Under the pieces are notes generated by a model. The model was not told where the DNA came from. It saw only the letters and a list, made by a program, of their open reading frames with translations, and made no database searches. Below, piece after piece: positions 28,125-35,951 of a stretch of DNA of 64,000 nt; positions within the stretch are counted from its first letter, which is position 1; every line of letters begins with the position of its first letter. The stretch comes from Pseudomonas brassicacearum subsp. neoaurantiaca (GTDB lineage: Bacteria > Pseudomonadota > Gammaproteobacteria > Pseudomonadales > Pseudomonadaceae), in contig NZ_VDLV01000049.1 of assembly GCF_013608025.1 (NCBI RefSeq), positions 82,114 through 146,113 on the forward strand. Direction: 5' to 3'. The translations under genes were made by a program, and so were the position numbers.

Positions 28125-28889
28125 ATGAAACCAGCCTCTCATTCGCAAGGCCGGCAGCACCCGCAGATATGGAACAGCTCGCCGCAACTGGCCGACATTC
28201 CCATCATCAGTACCCAGACTTTGATCCCATCGGGCGCCCGCGCGGTCATCCTGGCCCCGCACCCCGGCGATGAGGTCGGTGCCTGCGGCGGCCTGCTCCA
28301 ATTGCTGAGCAACCTCGGCCAATCCATGCTGTTGATCTCGGTCACCGACGGCCTCCCTAGCCCGCCGGGTTCGCCATTATGGTCCGATGAACGACTGCGC
28401 ACATTCCGCCCGCATCCCCAGGAAAGCGTGGATGCCCTGCATCGCCTGGGCGTTCCGTCCCACGGGCTGCAATGGGTGCGCGGCGGTTTTCCAGAGAAAG
28501 GCCTGACCGAACATGAGGCGCAACTGACCGCATTCATCCGTCATCACCTGCGACCCGGCGACGTGGTATTCAGCACCTGGCGCAAGGATGGCGACAGCGA
28601 CCACGAGACAGTCGGCCGCGCCGGAGCCCAGGCCGCCGACAATATCGGCGCAGCCTTCAATGAGCTGCCCGTATGGGCCTGGCATTGGCCCGTTCGCGAG
28701 CAGAACAAGATCCCCTGGCACCGGGCACGCAAGTTGCGTCTGGACGTCTGGACCACCGCCCGCAAGCGTCACGCCATGCATGCCTACACCAGCCAACTGA
28801 ACGGCGAGCCCGCCAACGGCATCGCCCCGCTGGTGCCGAGGGTCATTCTTGATCGCATGGGAATGCCCTATGAAATCGTCTTTATCTGA
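28125..28889 (+). CDS. PIG-L (LmbE) family protein with altered catalytic motif
   Basis: This 254-residue protein has the fold motifs of PIG-L/LmbE zinc deacetylases, which remove N-acetyl groups from sugars. The usual HPDDE motif reads HPGDE (His46-Glu50), so the Asp that acts as general base in MshB-type enzymes is Gly48. The metal ligands His46, Asp49 and His160 (DSDHETVGR) remain. It lies 260 bases after glgX and may act on a glucan or another sugar, but altered or lost activity is possible. ATG 28125 has AAGGAC upstream. No signal peptide is evident. Confidence 0.85.
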   Translation: MKPASHSQGRQHPQIWNSSPQLADIPIISTQTLIPSGARAVILAPHPGDEVGACGGLLQLLSNLGQSMLLISVTDGLPSPPGSPLWSDERLRTFRPHPQESVDALHRLGVPSHGLQWVRGGFPEKGLTEHEAQLTAFIRHHLRPGDVVFSTWRKDGDSDHETVGRAGAQAADNIGAAFNELPVWAWHWPVREQNKIPWHRARKLRLDVWTTARKRHAMHAYTSQLNGEPANGIAPLVPRVILDRMGMPYEIVFI

Positions 28890-28899
28890 CCCTGGGACC

Positions 28900-29003
28900 T
28901 GTGGGAGCGAGCTTGCTCGCGATAGCGGTAAATCAGTCAAAAGAGAGGCTAGCTGGGCACCGCGATCGTCGGAACGCCGCCCGGAGCAAGCTCGCTCCCA
29001 CAC
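28900..29003. repeat. REPIN with one degenerate arm
   Basis: The left arm GTGGGAGCGAGCTTGCTCGCGATAGC is intact. The right half keeps only GGAGCAAGCTCGCTCCCAC, its upstream bases having diverged to CCGCC. It separates the PIG-L and YbhP-like genes. Confidence 0.85.
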
Positions 29004-29101
29004 AGTTTTGTTGCCTGCGAGAGTTCTGCCCATCAAGAATTCCGGAACTGCCGCAGCCGCCGTCAGTCGCATGAACAGAGACGTCTGATTCAGGAGTGAA
29101 C

Positions 29102-29902
29102 GTGACTCGCGATCCCGATTGGCGGGCTGACGAATCAGTACCGCTGGGAGCACCCGCGGCGATTCATCGACTGCGTGTTCTGACGGTGAATACGCATAAG
29201 GGCTTTACTGCCCTGAACCGCCGTTTCATCTTGCCCGAACTGCGCGAAGCGGTACGCAGTACGGGCGCCGACCTGGTGTTTCTGCAGGAAGTGCTGGGCG
29301 AACATGATCGTCATGCCACGCGCTATGACAATTGGCCCCAGACCTCCCAATACGAATTCCTGGCGGACAGCATGTGGAGCGACTTCGCCTACGGCCGGAA
29401 CGCTGTATACCCCGATGGGCATCACGGCAATGCGTTGCTTTCCAAGTACCCGATCCGCCAGTTCCGCAACCTCGACGTGTCGATCACAGGCCCCGAGCGG
29501 CGTGGGCTGCTGCATTGTGTGCTGGACGTACCGGGCCACGCCGAAGTCCATGGGATCTGCGTGCACCTGAGCCTGCTGGAGAGTCATCGCCAATTGCAGC
29601 TCAAGTTGCTCTGCAAGCTCCTTGACTCCCTGCCGGAGGACGCTCCGGTGATCATTGCCGGCGATTTCAACGACTGGCAATTGCGCGGCAATCTCACCCT
29701 CGCCCGCCGCCAGTACCTGCATGAGGCCTTCGAACACCACCACGGGCGCCCCGCCCGGACCTACCCGGCCCGCTTCCCCCTGCTGCGCCTGGATCGGATA
29801 TATCTGCGCAACGCCACCAGCCATGCCCCGCAAATATTAGGCAACAAACCTTGGACGCACCTGAGCGACCACCTTCCTCTGTCGGTGGAAGTCCATCTGT
29901 AG
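29102..29902 (+). CDS. YbhP-like endonuclease/exonuclease/phosphatase family protein
   Basis: This 266-residue Mg-dependent phosphodiesterase of the EEP superfamily (DNase I/sphingomyelinase fold) shows the catalytic motifs in order: VNTHKG (Asn), FLQEV (Glu), IAGDFNDW (Asp/Asn) and the C-terminal SDHLPL (Asp-His). E. coli YbhP sits with a cardiolipin synthase and YbhN; those partners are absent here. The start is GTG 29102, five bases after AGGAG; the in-frame GTG at 29096 overlaps that site. The substrate (nucleic acid or phospholipid) is unknown. Confidence 0.87.
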   Translation: MTRDPDWRADESVPLGAPAAIHRLRVLTVNTHKGFTALNRRFILPELREAVRSTGADLVFLQEVLGEHDRHATRYDNWPQTSQYEFLADSMWSDFAYGRNAVYPDGHHGNALLSKYPIRQFRNLDVSITGPERRGLLHCVLDVPGHAEVHGICVHLSLLESHRQLQLKLLCKLLDSLPEDAPVIIAGDFNDWQLRGNLTLARRQYLHEAFEHHHGRPARTYPARFPLLRLDRIYLRNATSHAPQILGNKPWTHLSDHLPLSVEVHL

Positions 29903-30202
29903 CGGCCAGGCCTGAGCGCATCCACCTGCAAGGTCTGACAGCCGGTAATTTTTATCCTTTAAAAATCAGCCAATTATCGCAACATGATTTCAATCCGCCA
30001 TTTGTCGGCCAATTTCTTGACGTGACCGCAACGGTCCTCTTGACTACAACGTACTACCCCCCGGAAAACAGTCAGGGGCAGGCCTCTGAAACCCGCCATC
30101 GCGGGCCGCCAGAGGTTTGCCTCATCCCATTCGGTCGCCCCTCATTCGGGGTAGGAGAGACGCCCTAAGCGAGAAATGCATGCGATTGCAAGGCAGACCC
30201 CC
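29903..30202. other. 300-base gap before the autotransporter-barrel gene
   Basis: It contains a small CCCC-TCATT-CGGGG hairpin followed by AGGAGAG, and an AT-richer stretch around 29946-29985. No gene, REP element or convincing promoter was identified. Confidence 0.45.
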
Positions 30203-31105
30203 ATGAAAACGTGCCCCCGCCCACAGGAATTCAAAACCACCTTCTGCGCCGTCTCGACTTCCTTGTTGCTGTGCTCGTCGATGCAAGTACAGGCCGAACT
30301 GGAAGATCCCCTCACAGCTCCCTGGTATGGCCGTACACGCACCGGCAGCCAGGCGAGCAATGACCCCGTCCCTGGCAAAAGCCCCGCTCTGTTCACCTTG
30401 CGAAACGTCAGCGGCCACACCCAACGCATGGGTCTGGTCAGTGGCCAGAGCCAGATCACAGCCAATGGCAGCGGGAGGCTCGTGCCCCCTGCACTGGCCG
30501 AGCCGGGCCAGGATTCCCTGAGCCTGAAGGGTGAAAACCTTGGCGCTTATTGGAGCCTGACCGGACCCGCCGGCTGGCACGTGGACCTGAGTGCAAGCGG
30601 TGGGCGGATCAATGGCTTCAGCCTGAATGAACAGGGCCAGCGCCAAGTCACCGAGGGCAGCGCCGTCACACTGTCCGTCGAAGGTGGCTTTCCCATCGGC
30701 ATCAGTGACAACTGGGTAGTCGAGCCCCAGGCACAGTTGATCAATCAACGCGTCAGCCTTGATACGCGCTCCAGTGAAAAAAGTGACAGCAATGAACTGA
30801 GCACTTGGAGCGGTCGCGTCGGCGCCCGGCTCAAGGGCAACTATCAAGTCAACGGCCTTGGTGTCGAGCCCTACGTGCGCACGAACCTTTGGCACACGGT
30901 CCAGAACGCCGACACCCTGACCCTGGACAAGGTCGACAAAATCAGCAGCAGCCGCAAATCTTCTACCGTTGAAGTGGGCTTGGGCCTGGTCGCCCGGATG
31001 ACGCCCTTGGTAAGCCTGTATGTCAGCGCCGACTACAGCAGTGACGTTGATGACAACGACCTCAACGGCGTCATCGCCAGCCTGGGCGTGCGGATGCGTT
31101 GGTAA
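30203..31105 (+). CDS. Autotransporter-type outer-membrane beta-barrel protein without passenger
   Basis: This protein of about 300 residues has a signal peptide (about 1-31, ending QVQA). A short linker with RNVSGHTQRMGLVSGQ is followed by a type V autotransporter translocator barrel. Recognisable strands are LGAYWSLTGPAGWHVDL, VEGGFPIGISDNWVVEPQAQLI, and a final strand ending Arg-Met-Arg-Trp, typical of a C-terminal aromatic barrel signal. The long passenger normally attached is missing, so it is a stand-alone barrel or a relic. ATG 30203 follows AAGGCAG; ATG 30176 is an alternative start adding nine residues. Confidence 0.8.
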   Translation: MKTCPRPQEFKTTFCAVSTSLLLCSSMQVQAELEDPLTAPWYGRTRTGSQASNDPVPGKSPALFTLRNVSGHTQRMGLVSGQSQITANGSGRLVPPALAEPGQDSLSLKGENLGAYWSLTGPAGWHVDLSASGGRINGFSLNEQGQRQVTEGSAVTLSVEGGFPIGISDNWVVEPQAQLINQRVSLDTRSSEKSDSNELSTWSGRVGARLKGNYQVNGLGVEPYVRTNLWHTVQNADTLTLDKVDKISSSRKSSTVEVGLGLVARMTPLVSLYVSADYSSDVDDNDLNGVIASLGVRMRW

Positions 31106-31248
31106 ACGTCCGTCTTTCATCTCGCGAGGGAGCAGGCAGCCTGGCCGCCCGCCCCTTGCCGCTTCGAAAACACCTCCATTAAGGCGTATAACGCTAAAAG
31201 CGCTGCAGACTGTCAGCCCATGGCTCATTTCATTGATGGAGTAACGAT

Positions 31249-32874
31249 ATGACCACAGCCAACCTCTTGACCCATTTGTTTCCCCGCGCCGCTGACGTTC
31301 CCGAGGCCTACCGTCTCGGTGACCCAATCGAACAACGGGAATATCTGGTCGATGGCGTACTGAGAACCTGGCAAGGCCCCCTGGCCACCGTGCGCAGCCC
31401 GGTCTACCTGGCGAGCCCCAGTGGCGATGAACAGGTCATCCTCGGCAGCACACCGCTGCTCGATGCCGAGACGGCACTCACCGCGCTCGACGCCGCCGTC
31501 CGGGCCTATGATCGCGGCCAGGGCACATGGCCGACGATGCGCGTCGCCGAACGCATCCGTCATGTCGAAACCTTCTTGGCGCGCATGCGTGAGCAACGCG
31601 AAGCCGTGGTCAAGCTGCTCATGTGGGAGATCGGCAAGAACCTCAAGGACTCCCAGAAGGAGTTCGACCGCACCTGTGACTACATCGTCGACACCATCAA
31701 TGCCCTCAAGGAACTGGACCGTCGCTCCAGTCGCTTCGAACTGGAGCAGGACACGCTTGGACAGATCCGACGTGTCCCTCTGGGTGTTGCCCTGTGCATG
31801 GGCCCTTACAACTATCCACTGAACGAAACCTTCACCACGCTGATTCCCGCGCTGATCATGGGCAACACCGTGGTATTCAAGCCGGCCAAACTCGGCGTGC
31901 TGCTGATCCGTCCGTTGCTTGAAGCTTTTCGCGACAGCTTTCCGGCCGGGGTCATTAACGTGATCTACGGCAGCGGGCGAGAAACCGTCAGCGCGCTGAT
32001 GGCCAGCGGCAAGATCGACATTTTCGCGTTCATCGGCACCAACAAAGCCGCCAGCGACCTCAAGAAACTCCATCCGCGTCCACATCGCCTGCGTGCCGCC
32101 CTGGGACTGGATGCAAAAAATCCCGGCCTGGTGCTGCGCGATGTCGATCTGGATAACGCCGTCAGCGAAGCGCTGACCGGTTCGCTGTCATTCAACGGTC
32201 AACGCTGCACGGCGCTGAAGATTCTCTTCGTCCATGAAGACGTCGCCCCGGCATTTATCGAGAAATTCAATGCCAAGCTCGCCGCCTTGAAACCTGGAAT
32301 GCCCTGGGAAGGTGGCGTGGCGCTGACACCGTTGCCGGAAGCCGGCAAGGTAGATTATTTGCATTCGCTAGTGGCCGATGCCATCGCCAAAGGCGCGGGC
32401 GTCATGAACCAGCACGGCGGAGAATCCAGGGCTTCGTTCTTCTTTCCGGCCGTGCTCTATCCGGTAAACACGGCGATGCGGGTCTATCACGAAGAACAGT
32501 TCGGCCCGGTCGTACCCATCGTTCCGTATCGCGACCTCAACACGGTGGTCGATTACGTACTGGAGTCGGACTTCGGCCAGCAACTGAGCATCTTCGGTAC
32601 CAACCCGGCCGAAGTCGGCAAGCTGGTGGACACCTTTGCCAACCAGGTCGGGCGCATCAACATCAACGCCCAATGCCAGCGCGGCCCCGACACCTTCCCG
32701 TTCAATGGCCGGAAAAACTCCGCCGAAGGCACGTTGTCAGTGCACGATGCGCTGCGCACCTTTTCGATCCGCACATTGGTGGCCACCAAGTTCCAGGAGA
32801 ATAACAAGGCATTGATCAGCGACATCATCCGGGAACGGGATTCAAATTTCCTGACCACCGATTACATCTTCTGA
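31249..32874 (+). CDS. NADP-dependent glyceraldehyde-3-phosphate dehydrogenase-like aldehyde dehydrogenase (GapN-like)
   Basis: This 541-residue ALDH-superfamily enzyme resembles non-phosphorylating GAPDH and probably oxidises an aldehyde in the cytosol with NAD(P). The catalytic Cys320 lies in FNGQRCTALK, and the oxyanion region MGPYNYPLNETF is clear. Where most ALDHs have LELGGKNP, this protein has LGLDAKNP (residues 285-292). Glu, the usual general base 34 residues before the Cys, is therefore Gly286, with Asp288 nearby. It is longer than typical ALDHs (about 490) because of N-terminal and C-terminal extensions. ATG 31249 has TGGAG upstream. The substrate is inferred from family labels only. 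Confidence 0.8.
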   Translation: MTTANLLTHLFPRAADVPEAYRLGDPIEQREYLVDGVLRTWQGPLATVRSPVYLASPSGDEQVILGSTPLLDAETALTALDAAVRAYDRGQGTWPTMRVAERIRHVETFLARMREQREAVVKLLMWEIGKNLKDSQKEFDRTCDYIVDTINALKELDRRSSRFELEQDTLGQIRRVPLGVALCMGPYNYPLNETFTTLIPALIMGNTVVFKPAKLGVLLIRPLLEAFRDSFPAGVINVIYGSGRETVSALMASGKIDIFAFIGTNKAASDLKKLHPRPHRLRAALGLDAKNPGLVLRDVDLDNAVSEALTGSLSFNGQRCTALKILFVHEDVAPAFIEKFNAKLAALKPGMPWEGGVALTPLPEAGKVDYLHSLVADAIAKGAGVMNQHGGESRASFFFPAVLYPVNTAMRVYHEEQFGPVVPIVPYRDLNTVVDYVLESDFGQQLSIFGTNPAEVGKLVDTFANQVGRININAQCQRGPDTFPFNGRKNSAEGTLSVHDALRTFSIRTLVATKFQENNKALISDIIRERDSNFLTTDYIF

Positions 32875-32888
32875 CCCGCATCCGTTGT

Positions 32889-33782
32889 TCAGGACAGGGC
32901 TGCGCGGCGCCACTTGAGGCCCCAGCCCTGCTGCATGCCGGCAGCCGCCAGCAGGATCGCCGCCACACCCAGCCATTGCAGCGGTTCGAGACGATGGCCG
33001 AAGGCGAACCAGTCGACGAAAATCGCCGCGATCGGGTAGATAAAGGACAGCGCACCCGTCACTGCCGTCGGCAACCGTTGGATCGCGCTGTACAACAGCA
33101 CGTACATCACGCCCGTGTGAATCATGCCCAGGGTCACCAGGCTGGCCCAGGCTTCTGGCTGCTGCGGCAGCGCAGAGAAATTCGCCCATGGCGCCAGCAG
33201 CAATACTCCGGTGCTCACTTGGATCAGCGCGATCAGATGCGGTGGTGTGCCCGTCAGGCGCTTGATGATCAGCGCAGCGATGGCGTACAAAAGTGCCGCC
33301 CCAAGCGCCAAGGCGATACCCACCAGGTAGTTCCCACCTCCCTGCCCTTGTTCGCCATGGGCACTGACGATCGCCAGCATGCCGAGAAACGAAACCGCCA
33401 GCCAGAACAGCTTCTGCGCGGTGATCTTCTCCCCCAGGAACAACGCCGCCAGCCCCACCAACATGAATGGCTGGACGTTGTACACCGCCGTCCCGATAGC
33501 AATCGAAGCGCGGGAGTAGGAAGCGAACAACAAGACCCAGTTACCGACGATTGCCACGCCGCTGAGCACCGCCAGCAGGAAAGTGGTGCGCGTCAGAATG
33601 TCTCGCCGCAAAAAGCCAAGACCCGCGCAAATCAACAGCAGCGTGCCGGCGCCAAACACGCAACGCCAGAACACTACGTCCAGCACAGGCTGGCCCGAGA
33701 CCAGCACGAACCAACCTATGGTTCCGGAAATCAGCATGGCGGCGGTCATTTCGAGCGAACCGCGGCGTAAGGTCTTGTCCAT
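32889..33782 (-). CDS. EamA/DMT-family transporter
   Basis: This 297-residue inner-membrane protein has about ten hydrophobic helices in two EamA repeats (about 10-140 and 150-285). GNWVLLFASYSRASIAIGTAVYNVQP closes the first, and ALSFIYPIAAIFVDWFAFG near the end is a typical EamA signature. Members export amino acids or metabolites. AAGGAG precedes ATG 33782. It is divergently transcribed from an Lrp/AsnC regulator 133 bases away, a common arrangement for an amino-acid exporter and its regulator. Confidence 0.9.
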   Translation of the reverse strand: MDKTLRRGSLEMTAAMLISGTIGWFVLVSGQPVLDVVFWRCVFGAGTLLLICAGLGFLRRDILTRTTFLLAVLSGVAIVGNWVLLFASYSRASIAIGTAVYNVQPFMLVGLAALFLGEKITAQKLFWLAVSFLGMLAIVSAHGEQGQGGGNYLVGIALALGAALLYAIAALIIKRLTGTPPHLIALIQVSTGVLLLAPWANFSALPQQPEAWASLVTLGMIHTGVMYVLLYSAIQRLPTAVTGALSFIYPIAAIFVDWFAFGHRLEPLQWLGVAAILLAAAGMQQGWGLKWRRAALS

Positions 33783-33915
33783 CTTCGGGCTCCTTCGTTA
33801 AGTGAGCACAGTATGCCCAGCCACCGGGCCGCTTCTCCATGGCTTGGAAAAGGCTAAACTGGCTTTACACCTTTTTTATCAAGGCAGCTTTACGTATTTG
33901 CCTAACGGAGCCGAA

Positions 33916-34353
33916 ATGACCGACGACATCGACCAAATCCTCATCAGCGCCTTGATGGAAGACTCCCGGCGCTCGCTCAAGGCCCTGGCGAACCTGAGCG
34001 GCCTGTCGTCCCCCAGCGTAGCCGAGCGCCTGCGACGACTCGAAGAACGTGGCGTGCTCCGGGGTTATACGGTTGAAGTCGATCCGAAGTGTTTTGGTTA
34101 TCAACTACAGGCCATCGTGCGGATTCGTCCGCTGGCGGGGCAGTTGCAAGAGGTGGAGCGGCAGATCCAGGCCATCGGCGAATTTACCGAGTGCGACAAA
34201 GTGACGGGCGAAGACTGTTTCATTGCGCGACTGCATGTGCGGTCAATGGAGCAGTTGGATGTGTTGCTGGACAAATTGAATGTGCTTGCAGAGACCAATA
34301 CGGCGATCGTCAAGAAGACCCCGGTGAAGCGGCGATTGCCGCCAATGGGCTGA
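33916..34353 (+). CDS. Lrp/AsnC-family transcriptional regulator
   Basis: This 145-residue regulator has an N-terminal helix-turn-helix at about 5-55 (DSRRSLKALANLSGLSSPSVAERLRRLE) and a C-terminal RAM effector domain (about 65-140). An amino acid is the likely effector. The start is ATG 33916, preceded by ACGGAG; the open frame continues upstream to 33802 without a ribosome site. It probably controls the divergent EamA transporter and itself from the shared 133-base region. Confidence 0.9.
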   Translation: MTDDIDQILISALMEDSRRSLKALANLSGLSSPSVAERLRRLEERGVLRGYTVEVDPKCFGYQLQAIVRIRPLAGQLQEVERQIQAIGEFTECDKVTGEDCFIARLHVRSMEQLDVLLDKLNVLAETNTAIVKKTPVKRRLPPMG

Positions 34354-34386
34354 GCTTGGTTGATGGTTGGTAATCGGTGTTTCTTT

Positions 34387-34476
34387 TGTGGGAGCGAGCC
34401 TGCTCGCGAAGGCGACGTAACAGCCAATGATGATATTGGATGTGCTGGCCTCTTCGCGAGCAAGCTCGCTCCCACA
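34387..34476. repeat. REPIN: inverted pair of REP palindromes
   Basis: GTGGGAGCGAGCCTGCTCGCGAAGGC pairs with GCCTCTTCGCGAGCAAGCTCGCTCCCAC across about 35 bases. The tail differs (GAAGGC instead of GATAGC), marking a subtype. Confidence 0.92.
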
Positions 34477-34520
34477 GGGGTCCGTGGCGCACATGAATTC
34501 CGTTTTTACAGCGACCTAAC

Positions 34521-34544
34521 TGTGAGAGCGAGCTTGCTCGCGAT
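34521..34544 (+). repeat. Single REP palindrome
   Basis: One GTGAGAGCGAGCTTGCTCGCGAT copy with no inverted partner lies between the REPIN and the long intergenic repeat. Confidence 0.8.
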
Positions 34545-34580
34545 TAAAGTGGCGCAGCCACATACAGCATGACAGCTGCT

Positions 34581-34856
34581 CCGCTTTTGACTTTGATCTT
34601 GATCTGGGCGCCCCGTTAACCACGATGGCCGAACGCAGGTCTTGCGCAGTGGGCATCCCGGCATGGATGCCGGGATAGCCGCGCAGGGCCATGGATGGCC
34701 CATCGCGGCGGGCCCACGGAGCAAGGCCTTCGTTCGGGCATGCCGAGCCTAGGCGAGGCACCGAGTGGTGGGGCAAAGCCTTTTTGGTTACTTTTTTGGC
34801 GTCTGAAAAAAGTGACCCGCTGTAAGAGCGGAACCGCCAGCCGCCGTTACCGAAGA
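34581..34856. repeat. Long Pseudomonas intergenic repeat (about 275 bases)
   Basis: The block runs from GCTTTTGACTTTGATCTTGATC to GTGACCCGCTGTAAGAGCGGAAC. It contains a perfect inverted repeat ATCCCGGCAT / ATGCCGGGAT at 34655-34676 and a TTTTTTGGCGTC / AAAAAAGTGAC segment. I recognise this sequence as recurrent in intergenic regions of fluorescent pseudomonads, where it is often mis-called as a small gene. The exact family name and the ends are uncertain. Confidence 0.7.
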
Positions 34857-34906
34857 AACGGATATGTACCCCCACCCCCACTCTTGCAGAAATCCCCATC
34901 CCAAAC

Positions 34907-34942
34907 CAAAAAACGGCGCCCTCCCTTTCGGAAAAGCGCCGT
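34907..34942 (-). terminator. Terminator of the Bax-inhibitor-1 gene
   Basis: Read on the minus strand, ACGGCGC and GCGCCGT arms enclose a loop and are followed by a run of T. It lies about 40 bases after the stop codon at 34979. Confidence 0.8.
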
Positions 34943-34978
34943 CTCTCAAATCAACAGCTCACCAGCATCCTGGCAATA

Positions 34979-35650
34979 TCAGTCATCACGCCCCATCAAC
35001 CCGAACAACTGCAACAAGCTGACAAACAGGTTGTAGATCGATACATACAGGCTGATGGTTGCCATGATGTAGTTACGCTCGCCACCATGAATGATCGCGC
35101 TGGTCTGATAAAGGATGCAGACCGACGAGAACAGCACGAAACCGGCGCTGATCGCCAGTTGCAGGCCGCTGATCTGGAAGAAGAAGCTGGCCACTACCGC
35201 ACCCAGCAACACGAAGAAACCAGCGGTGATGAAACCGCTCAGGAAGCTCATGTCCTTGCGGGAGATCAGTACGTAGGCCGACAGACCGCCGAACACCAGG
35301 GCGGTCATGGCGAACGCCGAGCTGACCACTTCGGCGCCGCCCTGCATGCCCAGGTAACGATTGAGGATCGGGCCGAGCAGGTAGCCCATGAAACCGGTCA
35401 GGGCGAAAGCCGAAACCAGGCCCCAGGCCGAATCACGGAGCTTGTTGGTGAGGAAGAAAAGGCCGTAGAAACCGATCAGCACAACGAAGATGTTCGGGTA
35501 ACCGACACGCATCTGTTGTGCGACGTAGGCCATCACACCGCTGAAAGCGAGCGTGAGTGCCAGCAGGCCATAAGTGTTGCGCAGGACGCGGCTAACTTCT
35601 AGCTGCTCAGCCTGCACGCTGTTGTTCACTGCGTAATCCTGTTCGCGCAT
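34979..35650 (-). CDS. Bax inhibitor-1/YccA family inner-membrane protein
   Basis: This 223-residue protein has seven hydrophobic helices. It carries the UPF0005 signature region around FALTGFMGYLLGPILN and a C-terminal helix with conserved Asp residues (GRDD). YccA of E. coli interacts with the FtsH protease; BI-1 proteins are putative proton/calcium leak channels. The start is ATG 35650 with GGAGGAG upstream; an in-frame extension to 35677 lacks a ribosome site. It is divergent from tRNA-Ser and single-gene, with its own terminator. Confidence 0.92.
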   Translation of the reverse strand: MREQDYAVNNSVQAEQLEVSRVLRNTYGLLALTLAFSGVMAYVAQQMRVGYPNIFVVLIGFYGLFFLTNKLRDSAWGLVSAFALTGFMGYLLGPILNRYLGMQGGAEVVSSAFAMTALVFGGLSAYVLISRKDMSFLSGFITAGFFVLLGAVVASFFFQISGLQLAISAGFVLFSSVCILYQTSAIIHGGERNYIMATISLYVSIYNLFVSLLQLFGLMGRDD

Positions 35651-35727
35651 GGCGACACTCCTCCGGTTTTGAAACATTCAGTGGCAAGGATCATAACAGA
35701 CGCTCTGTAACAAGCTACGTAGAGAGT

Positions 35728-35755
35728 TTGACAGTGTGTTTCATTCGGGTATTAT
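35728..35755 (+). promoter_or_regulatory. Sigma-70 promoter for tRNA-Ser
   Basis: A consensus TTGACA is separated by 16 bases from TATTAT. The -10 is followed by a GC-rich discriminator (GGCGCCCGC), and the mature tRNA begins 20 bases downstream. GC-rich discriminators usually indicate stringent control of stable RNA promoters. Confidence 0.85.
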
Positions 35756-35774
35756 GGCGCCCGCAACGCAATAC

Positions 35775-35862
35775 GGAGGTGTGGCCGAGTGGTTTAAGGC
35801 AACGGTCTTGAAAACCGTCGACTGTAACAGGTCCATGAGTTCGAATCCCATCGCCTCCGCCA
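35775..35862 (+). tRNA. tRNA-Ser(UGA)
   Basis: This 88-base tRNA includes an encoded CCA. The acceptor stem GGAGGTG / CGCCTCC, the D-loop GCCGAGTGG and the T-loop GTTCGAATCCC are present. The anticodon loop CTTGAAA carries UGA. A long variable arm is present, as expected for class II tRNA-Ser. Confidence 0.97.
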
Positions 35863-35874
35863 TATTTGAATGTT

Positions 35875-35900
35875 AAAGCCCTGACTTGTCAGGGCTTTTT
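35875..35900 (+). terminator. Terminator after tRNA-Ser
   Basis: AAGCCCTGAC-TT-GTCAGGGCTT is followed by TTT, twelve bases after the tRNA CCA end. Confidence 0.92.
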
Positions 35901-35951
35901 CGTGTCTGGCGTTTGAAAAAACAGTGACGGTCTTCACAAAGGAAACAGTGC

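Larger units (their letters stand above)
34354..34978. other. 625-base repeat-rich gap
   Basis: No protein gene is supported. It holds a REPIN, a single REP, a long conserved Pseudomonas intergenic repeat, and the terminator of the Bax-inhibitor gene, each listed separately. A 127-codon minus-strand frame (34516-34899) is an artefact of translating the repeat. Confidence 0.75.

Noticed and set aside
34516..34899. 127-codon minus-strand frame
   Set aside because: It is the translation of a recurrent intergenic repeat plus REP sequence, a known source of false gene calls in Pseudomonas.
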